DNA from: Dysgonomonas gadei ATCC BAA-286
Lineage (GTDB): Bacteria; Bacteroidota; Bacteroidia; Bacteroidales; Dysgonomonadaceae
Reading direction: 5' to 3'
Assembly (NCBI RefSeq): GCF_000213555.1
Contig: NZ_GL891985.1
Location: 182,618-246,617, forward strand
Length of the DNA: 64,000 bases
The translations under genes and the position numbers were made by a program. The notes beneath the pieces were generated by a model that saw nothing but the letters and a program-made list of their open reading frames with translations, ran no database searches and was not told the origin of the DNA. Of this stretch, positions 25,054 through 33,632 are shown in pieces. How positions within the stretch are numbered: position 1 is the stretch's first letter; each line of letters opens with the position of its first letter.

Positions 25054-26037
25054 ATGAGTAATGATATAAAAAAGCCTCTAAATTACCTGGAGGACCCGCA
25101 TCTTAGTAAGAAAACCAAAGCTTTTCTTAAAGTATTGAATGCCGCCGGCAAGCCGGTAGAATCGCTGCCTGTACCCGATGCCCGCAATGTACTGGTAGAA
25201 GCACAAGCATCTGTAAAGGTAGACTTGTCGGGAATCGACGAATCGGAAAAAACAATCACAGCGGACGGATATACAATCAAGTTGAACATCGTACGTCCGA
25301 AAGGAGTAAAGGACAAACTACCCGTGTTCATCTTTATTCATGGCGGAGGATGGGTACTGGGCGATTATCCGACACACCAGCGCCTGGTACGCGATTTGGT
25401 GGTAGAATCAGGATATGCTTCCGTCTTTGTAAACTATTCATTATCACCCGAAGCCAAATTTCCGCAGGCAGTCAACGAAGTGTATGCTGCAACAAAGTGG
25501 GTTGCAACCCACGGAGATGAAATCAATGTAGACGGTAAACGGCTCGCCGTGGTAGGGAATAGCGCCGGAGGGAACATGGCTACTGTTACCAGCATCAAGG
25601 CTAAAGAAAATAACGGGCCCCACATCAAGGTACAAATACTTCTATGGCCTGTCACCGATGCAAGCACCGATTATGAATCATTCAAATTGTATGGTAAAGA
25701 GAGGTTTCTCACAACATCTCTTCTCGACTGGATGGCAGGACAATACATCTCAAAACCTGAAGATACCAAGAGTATTTATATGTCCCCGTTATTAGCGTCC
25801 ATAGAACAACTCAAAGACTTGCCACCTACTCTTATCGAAGTAGCCGAAAACGACATATTAAGAGATGAAGGTGAAGCCTACGGACGGAAACTTGATGAAG
25901 CCGGTGTGGACGTAACTACAGTACGGTTCAATAGTGCGATCCATGACTGGGGTATGCTCAACGGGCTAGCCGATACACCGGAAACAAAAGCCCTGATCTT
26001 GTTATCCGCCGCGACACTGAAAAAATATCTGAAATAA
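25054..26037 (+). CDS. Alpha/beta hydrolase, hormone-sensitive-lipase (GDXG) family
   Basis: 327-aa carboxylesterase-type enzyme, probably cytoplasmic as no signal peptide is seen. The oxyanion motif HGGGW (about residue 94), nucleophile motif GNSAGG and the acidic/His part of the triad (ENDILRDEG and AIHDWGM) are all present. The ATG at 25054 (MSNDIKKP) is preferred over the TTG at 25048 which lies in frame two codons upstream. It stands alone, with its own terminator; the substrate is unknown. Confidence 0.88.
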   Translation: MSNDIKKPLNYLEDPHLSKKTKAFLKVLNAAGKPVESLPVPDARNVLVEAQASVKVDLSGIDESEKTITADGYTIKLNIVRPKGVKDKLPVFIFIHGGGWVLGDYPTHQRLVRDLVVESGYASVFVNYSLSPEAKFPQAVNEVYAATKWVATHGDEINVDGKRLAVVGNSAGGNMATVTSIKAKENNGPHIKVQILLWPVTDASTDYESFKLYGKERFLTTSLLDWMAGQYISKPEDTKSIYMSPLLASIEQLKDLPPTLIEVAENDILRDEGEAYGRKLDEAGVDVTTVRFNSAIHDWGMLNGLADTPETKALILLSAATLKKYLK

Positions 26038-26056
26038 AGATTCGTATATTATATAT

Positions 26057-26089
26057 AAACGGCTGTTCAGATTGAATAGCCGTTTATAT
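26057..26089. terminator. Bidirectional terminator between hydrolase and quinone reductase
   Basis: AAACGGCT (26057-26064) pairs with AGCCGTTT (26078-26085), with an inner TTCA/TGAA extension. A/T-rich flanks occur on both sides. It lies between the convergent genes. Confidence 0.8.
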
Positions 26090-26096
26090 TATCAGA

Positions 26097-26651
26097 TCAC
26101 CAGATCTCCTGCGAGGTCTGTATAAATTGATTCACGATAGTCTTATATTGCTCTACTCCAATCGAAATATTCTTAGCAGAGTTAGGCGTACCTATTCCAT
26201 ATACAACCAGAGGCGTCTTCCATACCATGCCTGCATATGTAGCTCCAGCTTGATAGGGACGTAGTAATTCATCGACGGAAAAACCTATCTTGCCTCCGCT
26301 CCTGTATGCCTCCTGATTCCATCCGGTCGTTGTAACTACCATAAACGGTTTACCCGCAATTGCAGGAGTCTTTGCTAAAGAATTCATCACCTCGTCCTGC
26401 CACTCTTTTAGTTTTGCAGGTGCAGACATCCAGTAGAAAGGGAATTGAAAAATGACAAATGATGCTTTGGCCATAATATTCGCCCAATCCGTAACTGTAT
26501 ATTCCTTATCGCCATATAAGTTGTACAAATCTACATCGACAGGATTATATACGGCATCCAGCAAGGCTTTATTAGCTTCCGATTCGTTCCAGTCAGGGTG
26601 TGCCAATAGAATGACAACCTTATTCTTTTCATTTCTGTTTTCCAGTTCCAT
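26097..26651 (-). CDS. Flavodoxin-fold NAD(P)H:quinone oxidoreductase (KefF/MdaB-like)
   Basis: FMN- or FAD-dependent two-electron quinone reductase of the NQO1/KefF family. 184 aa with KVVILLAHPDWNESEANKALLDAV at the N-terminus (phosphate-binding loop), FQFPFYWMSAPAKLKEWQDEV and TTTGWNQEAYRSGG. The frame is open upstream to an ATG at 26771, but MELENRNEKNK (26651) is chosen because homology begins there and a TATATTTG -7 box lies between the two starts. No Kef antiporter gene is adjacent. Confidence 0.88.
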   Translation of the reverse strand: MELENRNEKNKVVILLAHPDWNESEANKALLDAVYNPVDVDLYNLYGDKEYTVTDWANIMAKASFVIFQFPFYWMSAPAKLKEWQDEVMNSLAKTPAIAGKPFMVVTTTGWNQEAYRSGGKIGFSVDELLRPYQAGATYAGMVWKTPLVVYGIGTPNSAKNISIGVEQYKTIVNQFIQTSQEIW

Positions 26652-26692
26652 GTGTGATTTTTTTAGAATTAGAATGCGAAGTTCTCCTTCTA

Positions 26693-26700
26693 CAAATATA
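26693..26700 (-). promoter_or_regulatory. -7 box of the quinone reductase gene
   Basis: TATATTTG on the minus strand is an exact TANNTTTG match. No clear TTTG element is found 19-20 nt upstream. Predicted transcription start is near 26686, downstream of the longer alternative start codon. Confidence 0.45.
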
Positions 26701-26818
26701 CATTTTTTTTCAATAGTGTTATCTTCAATGTAATATTTGATTAAAAATTTTGCTTTATCTGGTAAAGTCACCTATATTACTCACAGGCAAACCATTACAG
26801 ACATTACACAGAAGCAAA

Positions 26819-28759
26819 TCAATGCAATGTATCCAACTGCTTCATCCACAAAGCCACCGCTGCATCGCTCGGCATACGCCAGTCACCCCGTGGCGACAGG
26901 TTCACTGAACCCACCTTCGGACCATCCGGCAGACACGAGCGTTTGAATTGTTGGGAAAAGAACCGCCAGAAAAATGTCCGCAGCCATTTCAGTATCATTT
27001 CATTCTCATACTGCCCACTAAAAGCATGTTTTGCCAGATAATAGATCTTAGCAGGAGAGAAACCGAAACGAAGTACATAATATAAAAAGAAATCGTGTAG
27101 AATATAAGGTCCCACCACATCCTCAGTTCTCTGTGCTATTGTCCCGTCCTCTGCCGCAGGGAGCAATTCGGGGCTGACAGGTGTATCCACCACATCTTCC
27201 AGAATTATTTTTGACTCCTGATCCATCTGTGTTTCAGCAACCCACGACACCAGGGTACGCACCAGTGTTTTCGGAACACCTGTATTCACAGCATACATAG
27301 ACATATGGTCACCATTGTAAGTACACCAGCCCAAAGCCAACTCTGAAAGGTCTCCTGTACCGATAACCAAACCATTCACCTTATTGGCATAATCCATCAG
27401 TATCTGTGTACGTTCGCGCGCCTGTGAATTTTCGTATGTTATATCATGTGTACCTGCATCATGCTCTATATCTTTGAAATGCTGAACAACCGCATCTTTT
27501 ATCGATATCTCCTTAATAGTAACGCCCAATGACCGCATCAGCTTTATGGCATTGGTATAGGTACGGTCGGTAGTTCCGAATCCCGGCATTGTAATACCAT
27601 AGATGCCTTCGCGAGACAAGTTCAGTTTATCAAATGTCTTCACCAATACCAGTAATGCAAGGGTTGAATCGAGTCCGCCCGACACACCTATCACAGCAGT
27701 CTTGCCATTCACATGCAGCATCCTCTTTGCCAAACCGCCCACCTGCATGGAAAAGATCTCATCGCAGCGTTCATCCAGTGTAGCATCTTGTGCCGGAACA
27801 AAGGGGGTGGACGAAACATAGCGATTGAGTGCAAATTCTTTTTCCTCCTTATTTATATCTATGTCTATCTCTTCGAATTGTATATTATCCAATACCCTGT
27901 ACTCTGATAATGAGAACGATTTATTTCTCAGCCTGTCATTCCTCAACCGTTCTATATCTATATCTGCCGCTATCAGCTGACTGTCGAATGAGAAACGTTC
28001 CGCTTCGGCCAGTACAGACCCGTTTTCGGCTATCAGACTGCTGCCTGCAAAAATAATATCGGTAGTAGATTCTCCAGCTCCGGCGGCCGCATAGACATAC
28101 CCGGCGATACAACGGGCCGATTGCTGGCTTACCAATGCTTTGCGATAGGCATGCTTTCCTGTGGTCTCATTACTTGCCGACAGGTTGAATATAACTTCAG
28201 CCCCGCTCAACGCTGCCGCGCATGATGGAGGAATCGGTGTCCACAAGTCTTCACATATTTCTATTGCAAAGCTGAATCCGGGCGTTCTGAATATCAGATT
28301 AATTCCTACAGGTACACACTGTCCGCAGAGGGATGCCGACTGCGCTTTCAATTCCTCCGAGGACGAGAACCAACGTTTTTCGTAAAACTCATTATAATTG
28401 GGAAGGAAAGTTTTCGGTACTGCTCCATGAATATACCCGGCGGCAACAACTACCGCCATATTATAAAGCCTGCCTGATATTTCGACCGGCACACCGACAA
28501 TGACTGTCACCGACAAGTCGCGTGTAGCATCACATATTCGTTGCAGCGATTTCTCCGCTTCCTCGAGGAGCAGCCGTTGCAGGAACAGGTCGCCGCAAGT
28601 GTACGCCGTAATACCCAGTTCGGGAAATACAATGACTGAAACGCCCTTGCTCTGCGCTTCGTGTATTTGCTTAAGTATCTCATCTGTATTATAATCACAA
28701 TCAGCCACCTTTAGCGAAGGACTGGCTGCCGCAACGCGGACAAATCCGTAGTTATTCAT
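26819..28759 (-). CDS. nadE: Glutamine-dependent NAD+ synthetase
   Basis: Last step of NAD biosynthesis: amidates deamido-NAD using ammonia released from glutamine. 646 aa, the two-domain form. The N-terminal nitrilase-type glutaminase has Glu in VIVFPELGITAY, Lys near VPKTFLPNYNEFYEKRWF and Cys in EICEDLW. The C-terminal synthetase has the P-loop IGVSGGLDSTLALL and the GTGDLSELALGWCTYNGDHM motif. A TAAGTTTG -7-like box lies at 28791-28784 just upstream. Confidence 0.97.
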   Translation of the reverse strand: MNNYGFVRVAAASPSLKVADCDYNTDEILKQIHEAQSKGVSVIVFPELGITAYTCGDLFLQRLLLEEAEKSLQRICDATRDLSVTVIVGVPVEISGRLYNMAVVVAAGYIHGAVPKTFLPNYNEFYEKRWFSSSEELKAQSASLCGQCVPVGINLIFRTPGFSFAIEICEDLWTPIPPSCAAALSGAEVIFNLSASNETTGKHAYRKALVSQQSARCIAGYVYAAAGAGESTTDIIFAGSSLIAENGSVLAEAERFSFDSQLIAADIDIERLRNDRLRNKSFSLSEYRVLDNIQFEEIDIDINKEEKEFALNRYVSSTPFVPAQDATLDERCDEIFSMQVGGLAKRMLHVNGKTAVIGVSGGLDSTLALLVLVKTFDKLNLSREGIYGITMPGFGTTDRTYTNAIKLMRSLGVTIKEISIKDAVVQHFKDIEHDAGTHDITYENSQARERTQILMDYANKVNGLVIGTGDLSELALGWCTYNGDHMSMYAVNTGVPKTLVRTLVSWVAETQMDQESKIILEDVVDTPVSPELLPAAEDGTIAQRTEDVVGPYILHDFFLYYVLRFGFSPAKIYYLAKHAFSGQYENEMILKWLRTFFWRFFSQQFKRSCLPDGPKVGSVNLSPRGDWRMPSDAAVALWMKQLDTLH

Positions 28760-29242
28760 ATGAGCAATATATTTTTACAATGACAAACTTACAAAAGTTT
28801 TTTATGTTGTTTATCTGTTTCTTTTGGACAAACCCATGAAAATTTGAAACTTCTATAATTATCAGTTATTTTTTACATTAATTAACCATAAAATGTTAAA
28901 ACCTGACACTTCTGACATATTTTTCATTATTTTTTATTCTGTCATTTTTGCATTCATTAACCATTCATGGTTAAATCTCTTTACCTCAAGGGTCACAAAG
29001 ATTTACACAACCATCGGTCACAGGAGCGTAGCGTATGTAAAGAACACTTTTTTCAGTAAACAGTTAGCAGTAAACCAACTTGTAACTCGTAACTGCCCGC
29101 AGGGCGAAGAAATAACATTCGCCGAAGCGAAGGCGAGGCAAACTTGTAACTTTTTCCAAAAAGTAACAAAGGTAACACATATATCAGTAAACAGTCAACA
29201 GTTAGCAGTCAACAATAGAACTCCTTTTATCCTCATTGTAAG

Positions 29243-29410
29243 TCCCCCAAGGGCCAGGGCTGTTAAGTTCTCCACTTTATTCTGTTATTTTCTGCTGTCA
29301 TTCTGAACGAAGTGAAGAATCCCGACACTGAGAAACGAGATGTTTCACTTCGTTCAACATGACAAAGAGGATATAAGAATTCAGAACTTAACAGCCCTGC
29401 CCAAGGGGGA
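29243..29410. mobile_element. 168-bp nested palindromic element (REP/MITE-like)
   Basis: Outer arms: AGGGCTGTTAAGTTCT with CCCCC flank (29243-29271) against AGAACTTAACAGCCCT with GGGGG flank (29384-29410). Inner arms: TGTCATTCTGAACGAAGTGAA (29296-29316, read as one 21-nt arm) against the reverse complement at about 29345-29364, with two 2-base mismatches over 26 nt. No transposase is encoded; a non-autonomous element is inferred. Confidence 0.65.
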
Positions 29411-29532
29411 TTGAGGGGGTTCTTGTTTATATTTCAAAGAGCTATCGGCTAACAGCTAAACACTATCGGCTATATACATAGATAAACTTCTACAAAAAGA
29501 ATAAAATTTCATGCATTTGAACCAAAAATATA

Positions 29533-29540
29533 TACCTTTG
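29533..29540 (+). promoter_or_regulatory. -7 box of marC
   Basis: TACCTTTG is an exact TANNTTTG match, 25 bp before the marC start codon. The nearest TTTG (29516-29519) is only 13 nt upstream, so the -33 element is uncertain. Confidence 0.45.
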
Positions 29541-29565
29541 TTATATCTTAAAAAAAGTAAATATT

Positions 29566-30162
29566 ATGGGATTCGATATCAGTTTAACGCAAATCTTAAG
29601 CGCATTTGTAGTCTTGTTCGTTTTAATCGACGTATCAGGCTCCATCCCTATATTTCTAAGTTTCAAAGGGGAAGGTCGGGACGTTAATCCATTACAGGCA
29701 GCTATCTATTCATTTATCATAATGACAGCTTTTCTGTTTATCGGAAACTGGGTACTGAAATTATTCAATGTCGATGTTTCATCCTTTGCCGTTGCCGGAG
29801 CGCTGGTCATCTTCATCATATCTATAGAGATGATATTCGGCGTGGAAGTCTTCAAAAATGATGCTCCCGGCGGCTCAAAAACACTTGTTCCTATTGTTTT
29901 CCCCTTGATAGCCGGACCCGGTACATTTACCGTATTGTTGTCTATGCGCGCAGAATATGATGTCTCGAATATTATTATTGCATTGTTCCTGAATATGATA
30001 ATCGTATTCCTTGTACTTAGATACCTCAATGTAGTGGAAAAGATACTGGGTATAGGCGGAGTATACGTCTTGCGCAAATTTTTCGGGGTCATAGTTATGG
30101 CAATCGCCGTAAGATTATTTACTGCAAATATCAATGCGCTGCTGGACAGCTTGCAGCAATAA
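29566..30162 (+). CDS. MarC-family integral membrane protein
   Basis: 198 aa with about six transmembrane segments, covering the whole MarC (UPF0056) domain. Family patterns include the early DVSGSIPIFLSF and VPIVFPLIAGPGTFTVLLS around the middle. The molecular function of MarC proteins is not established; the old link to multiple antibiotic resistance in E. coli was not upheld. It is a single gene between a repeat region and a terminator. Confidence 0.9.
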   Translation: MGFDISLTQILSAFVVLFVLIDVSGSIPIFLSFKGEGRDVNPLQAAIYSFIIMTAFLFIGNWVLKLFNVDVSSFAVAGALVIFIISIEMIFGVEVFKNDAPGGSKTLVPIVFPLIAGPGTFTVLLSMRAEYDVSNIIIALFLNMIIVFLVLRYLNVVEKILGIGGVYVLRKFFGVIVMAIAVRLFTANINALLDSLQQ

Positions 30163-30167
30163 AATAA

Positions 30168-30210
30168 AAGATCCAGTACTTCATTCGAAATACGGGATCT
30201 TCTCTTTATT
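30168..30210. terminator. Bidirectional terminator between marC and the thioredoxin gene
   Basis: AAGATCC pairs with GGATCTT, extended by GTA.TTC / GAA.TAC around an ATTC loop. On the plus strand it is followed by TCTCTTTATT and on the minus strand by TTATTTTATT. Confidence 0.88.
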
Positions 30211-30263
30211 AATTCGAATAAGTTGTTGAATTAAATTATTCAATTACTAATTTCCCAAATACA

Positions 30264-30737
30264 TCATTTCTTCAACAACACCTTATCAATCGCCTCTTTC
30301 AATGCAGGCTTAGGCAATGCGCCCTGTGCCATCTGAGGTTGTTCCTCACCCATAGGCACAAACAGCAGGCTCGGGATACTTCTGATTCCGAACAAAGCGG
30401 CAAGCTCCTGTTCTTCCTCCGTATTTATCTTATAGATATAAATTTCGCCGTCATATTCAGCAGCCAGTTCTTCCAGTACGGGAGCAATGGCTTTACATGG
30501 GCCACACCAGTCGGCATAAAAATCTATCAGTGCGGGTTTGTCGCCCAGATATTTGAATTCACCCGGATTAGCCTCATAGTTAGCTACTTTTTTCAAAAAG
30601 TCTATTTTATTTAAATGTATCGTTTTCATCTTAGTCTCCTTTTTTGTTGATTCTTTTGTTTGATTGTTTTTTGTTTGTCCGTTGCAGGAACTGAATGTCA
30701 GTCCGGCTATAAACAGCATCAATAAAATATGTTTCAT
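30264..30737 (-). CDS. Thioredoxin-domain lipoprotein
   Basis: 157 aa. A lipoprotein signal peptide ends in the lipobox LTFSSC (Cys18), so the protein is probably anchored in the envelope facing the periplasm. A Lys/Thr/Gln-rich linker leads to a thioredoxin fold (about residues 45-155) with the active site ADWCGPCKA and the cis-proline region RSIPSLLF. It likely reduces or exchanges disulfides outside the cytoplasm. Last gene of the MarR / CoA-disulfide-reductase-like operon, following the small lipoprotein by 11 nt. Confidence 0.92.
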   Translation of the reverse strand: MKHILLMLFIAGLTFSSCNGQTKNNQTKESTKKETKMKTIHLNKIDFLKKVANYEANPGEFKYLGDKPALIDFYADWCGPCKAIAPVLEELAAEYDGEIYIYKINTEEEQELAALFGIRSIPSLLFVPMGEEQPQMAQGALPKPALKEAIDKVLLKK

Positions 30738-30748
30738 AACTTCCTCTG

Positions 30749-30886
30749 TTATTTTGGGTTTGTTTCTTCTGTTGTCTGTTCATAATCCGCAGTACCCGTC
30801 TGGCAGTATCCTGTAACACAACACGATGATAATATATATATTATAAGCACCGCAAATACCATGCCCTTAATATAGACAGGCAGCAT
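30749..30886 (-). CDS. Small Cys-rich lipoprotein (45 aa)
   Basis: Short ORF beginning MLPVYIKGMVFAVLIIYILS, then SCCVTGYCQT and a Thr/Glu-rich tail ending ETNPK. The hydrophobic stretch followed by LSSC is a good lipobox. It fills the gap between the DUF6132 gene (7 nt) and the thioredoxin gene (11 nt) on the same strand, which supports it being a real gene. Three cysteines follow the signal (one for lipidation). No family recognised; partnership with the thioredoxin is an inference. Confidence 0.6.
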   Translation of the reverse strand: MLPVYIKGMVFAVLIIYILSSCCVTGYCQTGTADYEQTTEETNPK

Positions 30887-30893
30887 GCTCCAT

Positions 30894-31118
30894 TTATTCA
30901 CTATCTTGCTCATTCTTTGTTTCTTTTTTGAAAAGGCTGAACAATAAGCTCCCCATCACTGCTCCCCAGATCATACTGTTTACTGGCGAAGCCGTAATAG
31001 GACATGTTCCGCTGCTGCATCCGATAAAGTACCAGTACAGATAACCGGTAACGGCTCCGGAAGCTGCACCAGCGACATATGTCCAGTTTCGTTTCAATAT
31101 GGTTATTAATTTGTCCAT
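30894..31118 (-). CDS. DUF6132-family small membrane protein
   Basis: 74 aa. An N-terminal helix leads to a GAASGAVTGYLYWYFIGC transmembrane segment, a short loop with the conserved CSSGTCPITASP cysteine pair, and a second membrane segment with a charged tail. Small proteins of this type are found beside rhodanese and sulfur-transfer genes in Bacteroidetes. The paired cysteines suggest redox or sulfur handling; function unknown. It is 24 nt after the large oxidoreductase gene. Confidence 0.75.
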   Translation of the reverse strand: MDKLITILKRNWTYVAGAASGAVTGYLYWYFIGCSSGTCPITASPVNSMIWGAVMGSLLFSLFKKETKNEQDSE

Positions 31119-31142
31119 TGGTCAAAGATAATTTAATATTTT

Positions 31143-33584
31143 TCAAATAAACAGATTCACATTAGCATTCTCAGCCCTGTCGAGATAGGCAGCCACACCA
31201 CCGATGGTAATATCGTCCATCAGTTCCTCTTTCTTTATTCCCATTACATCCATCGACATGGAACAAGCAATAAACTCCACTCCATTATCTTTGGCTTGCT
31301 GAATAAGGCTTTCGAGGCTGTCGATACGCTTATCTTTCATTATCATACGCATCATTTTACTGCCCATTCCGCCCATATTCATTTTTGAAAGGCTTAATTT
31401 TTTACTGCTCGACGGCAACATTAAACCGAACATCTTACCCATAAAGTCTTTCTTTACAGTTGGTTTTTCCTGCTTCTTTATCACATTCAGCCCCCAGAAT
31501 GTAAAGAATATACTTACCTTCTTACCCGAAGCCGCCGCTCCGTTAGCTATAACAAAAGATGCTAGCGCACGGTCAAGATCATCACTGAAAACAATGAGCG
31601 TTTTATTGTCTCCACGGACAACAGACTTTTCGCCTACAGACTGTTTCTCCACAACAGCAGTAATCACTCCTCCTGAATTCTCCATGCCGAGAACTTTAGC
31701 GCCCACCATACGGCTCCATCCATTAAGGTCTTCACCGAAAGCCTGGTCGGTCACTTTTATTTCGAGGCGGTCGCCCGCTTCTATCTGGTCATAGTTTTTT
31801 TTCAGTTGCATTATCGGGCCGGGGCATTGCAGCCCACAGGCATCTATCGCGATCGTTTTCATATTGGTGAACTGTTGTATTGCTGGTTTATTTTCTTCTT
31901 TACCGGATACATTAGCTGTGTCTAAAGCTGAATAATCTTCTGTGGCGCAGGAATAGGTCTTATACCCTCCCGACAGGTTGAAAATGTCTTTATATCCATG
32001 TTGCGCCAAAATGCGATAAGCAATATATCCACGCAATCCGACAGCGCAGTATAATATTATCTTCTTATCTTCCGGTATTTCCTGCAGGCGGCTGCGTATT
32101 TCGTCCACAGGGATATTTACCGAGCCGGCGATGTGTCCGAACTGATGTTCTTCCGCAGTACGGGTATCGATAATAAATACATCCCGTTTATCCTGCTTTT
32201 TCAGTTCATCCCACTGAATGATATTTACTTTCTTCTTCAGAATATTATCCGCTACAAAGCCTGCCATATTAACAGGATCTTTTGCCGATGAATAAGGTGG
32301 AGCATAAGCATGTTCCACTTCCTGCAGATCGTAAATAGTACCTTCCTTTTTTATTACTTGCGCAAACAGGTCGATGCGCTTATCCACACCGTCGAAGCCT
32401 ACGACCTGAGCGCCTAACAACTTACCATCGGCAGGTGAAAAATTGATTTTCACGGACAGAGGCAATGCATCGGGATAATAGCCTGCATGGGAGCTGCCAT
32501 GTGTATAGGAAGTAATATGAGGGATATTTTCCCTGTCCAGCAATTTGGACGAAGCCCCTGTGGCGGCAACCGTAAGGTCAAATACCTTGGCTATAGATGT
32601 ACCTATTGTGCCCGCATACTTATATTTATTATTTTCGAGAATATTGTCTGCTACTATACGTGCTTGCTTATTGGCTGGGCCTGCAAGGGGAATAAGAGCA
32701 TGCTTGCCGATCACGGGATTGAATACTTCTACTGCATCCCCTAAGGCATACACATCCTCTTCCGACGTCTGCATATAGTCGTTTACCTTAATCCCGCCGA
32801 GCGAACCGAGTTCGAGTCCGGCTTCCCTTGCTAGCTTCGTTTCAGGACGGACACCAATACTAAGGATAGCCATACCGGCATCCAACGCAACTCCCTTTTC
32901 CAATAAGACTTTCAGGTTATCTCCTTCCGGTTCAAAACCTGTCACCCCTTCTTCGAGATAGAGCGATACGCCTTTTTGCTTCAGGTGCTGATGCACGATA
33001 GCAGCCATTGCATAGTCGAGAGGTGCCATCACCTGATTGCCTTTTTCGACCACAGACACCTTTATCCCTGCATCATGCAGGTTTTCCACCATCTCCAGGC
33101 CGATAAAACCGCCACCGATAACAACAGCTGTTTTAGGTTTATGCCGATCTATATAACCCTTTATCTTATCCATATCGGGCACATTACGCAAAGAGAATAT
33201 ACGGCTGTCATGCAAACCTGTCAGAGGCGGTTTTATCGGTTCTGCCCCGGTGGATACAATCAGCTTATCGTAACTTTCGATATAACTGTCTCCGGTAGCC
33301 AGATTATGTACCAACACAGTTTTGCTTTTAATATCGATACCTGTAACTTCCGACTTTACCCGTATATCTATGTTGAACCGGCTGGTAAAGCCATCTACAG
33401 TTTGCACAAACAACCTGTCGCGCTCGCTTATCGTCCCGCCGATATGATATGGCAGACCGCAATTGGCATAGGATACATACTCTCCCCGTTCGAATAATAT
33501 AATTTCAGCGTTTTCATCTACACGTCTGAGCCTTGCTGCTGCTGTTGCCCCTCCGGCAACTCCTCCGATTATTAGTACTTTCAT
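31143..33584 (-). CDS. CoA-disulfide-reductase-like flavoprotein fused to rhodanese, TusA and DsrE-like domains
   Basis: 813 aa. Domain 1 (1-450): FAD/NAD(P)H disulfide reductase with GGVAGGATAAARLRR, redox Cys42 in ANCGLPYH and a second Rossmann motif VVIGGGFIGLE. Domain 2 (about 455-545): rhodanese with Cys513 in YCAVGLR. Domain 3 (about 576-647): TusA/SirA with ACGLQCPGP (Cys583, Cys587). Domain 4 (about 660-813): DsrE-like with Cys774 in FIACSMSMDVMG. Such fusions are thought to reduce and relay persulfide sulfur between domains. Downstream of a marR gene, upstream of thiol proteins. The exact substrate is unknown. Confidence 0.93.
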   Translation of the reverse strand: MKVLIIGGVAGGATAAARLRRVDENAEIILFERGEYVSYANCGLPYHIGGTISERDRLFVQTVDGFTSRFNIDIRVKSEVTGIDIKSKTVLVHNLATGDSYIESYDKLIVSTGAEPIKPPLTGLHDSRIFSLRNVPDMDKIKGYIDRHKPKTAVVIGGGFIGLEMVENLHDAGIKVSVVEKGNQVMAPLDYAMAAIVHQHLKQKGVSLYLEEGVTGFEPEGDNLKVLLEKGVALDAGMAILSIGVRPETKLAREAGLELGSLGGIKVNDYMQTSEEDVYALGDAVEVFNPVIGKHALIPLAGPANKQARIVADNILENNKYKYAGTIGTSIAKVFDLTVAATGASSKLLDRENIPHITSYTHGSSHAGYYPDALPLSVKINFSPADGKLLGAQVVGFDGVDKRIDLFAQVIKKEGTIYDLQEVEHAYAPPYSSAKDPVNMAGFVADNILKKKVNIIQWDELKKQDKRDVFIIDTRTAEEHQFGHIAGSVNIPVDEIRSRLQEIPEDKKIILYCAVGLRGYIAYRILAQHGYKDIFNLSGGYKTYSCATEDYSALDTANVSGKEENKPAIQQFTNMKTIAIDACGLQCPGPIMQLKKNYDQIEAGDRLEIKVTDQAFGEDLNGWSRMVGAKVLGMENSGGVITAVVEKQSVGEKSVVRGDNKTLIVFSDDLDRALASFVIANGAAASGKKVSIFFTFWGLNVIKKQEKPTVKKDFMGKMFGLMLPSSSKKLSLSKMNMGGMGSKMMRMIMKDKRIDSLESLIQQAKDNGVEFIACSMSMDVMGIKKEELMDDITIGGVAAYLDRAENANVNLFI

Positions 33585-33602
33585 AATTTATAATATAAAT
33601 AT

Positions 33603-33625
33603 TTGCTATTAGCAATCAATTGATT
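33603..33625. promoter_or_regulatory. Adjacent palindromes between marR and the flavoprotein gene (possible operator)
   Basis: TTGCTA-T-TAGCAA (33603-33615) is followed by, and overlaps, AATCAATTGATT (33614-33625). A related but imperfect TTGCTA-G-TACGAA lies upstream of the marR gene at 34002-34014. MarR proteins bind palindromes of this size, so autoregulation is plausible. Inference only. Confidence 0.4.
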
Positions 33626-33632
33626 AAATTTT

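Larger units (their letters stand above)
28760..29565. repeat. 806-bp gene-free spacer with palindromes and repeat scars
   Basis: No convincing gene. It holds a perfect palindrome TTAACCAT-TC-ATGGTTAA (28957-28974), a TGTCAG-type repeat near 28.9 kb, repeated CAGTTAGCAGT/CAGTAAACAGT words (about 29056-29215), an ACTTTTT/AAAAAGT hairpin near 29150 and, at its right, a large nested inverted repeat listed separately. It looks like accumulated small repeat elements between nadE and marC. Confidence 0.6.

Noticed and set aside
26652..26771. Forty extra N-terminal residues of the quinone reductase
   Set aside because: Not similar to the family, and a -7 promoter box lies inside this stretch, so the shorter start is preferred.
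28893..29306. 137-codon plus-strand ORF in the nadE-marC spacer
   Set aside because: It crosses palindromes and repeated words and shows no coding pattern.
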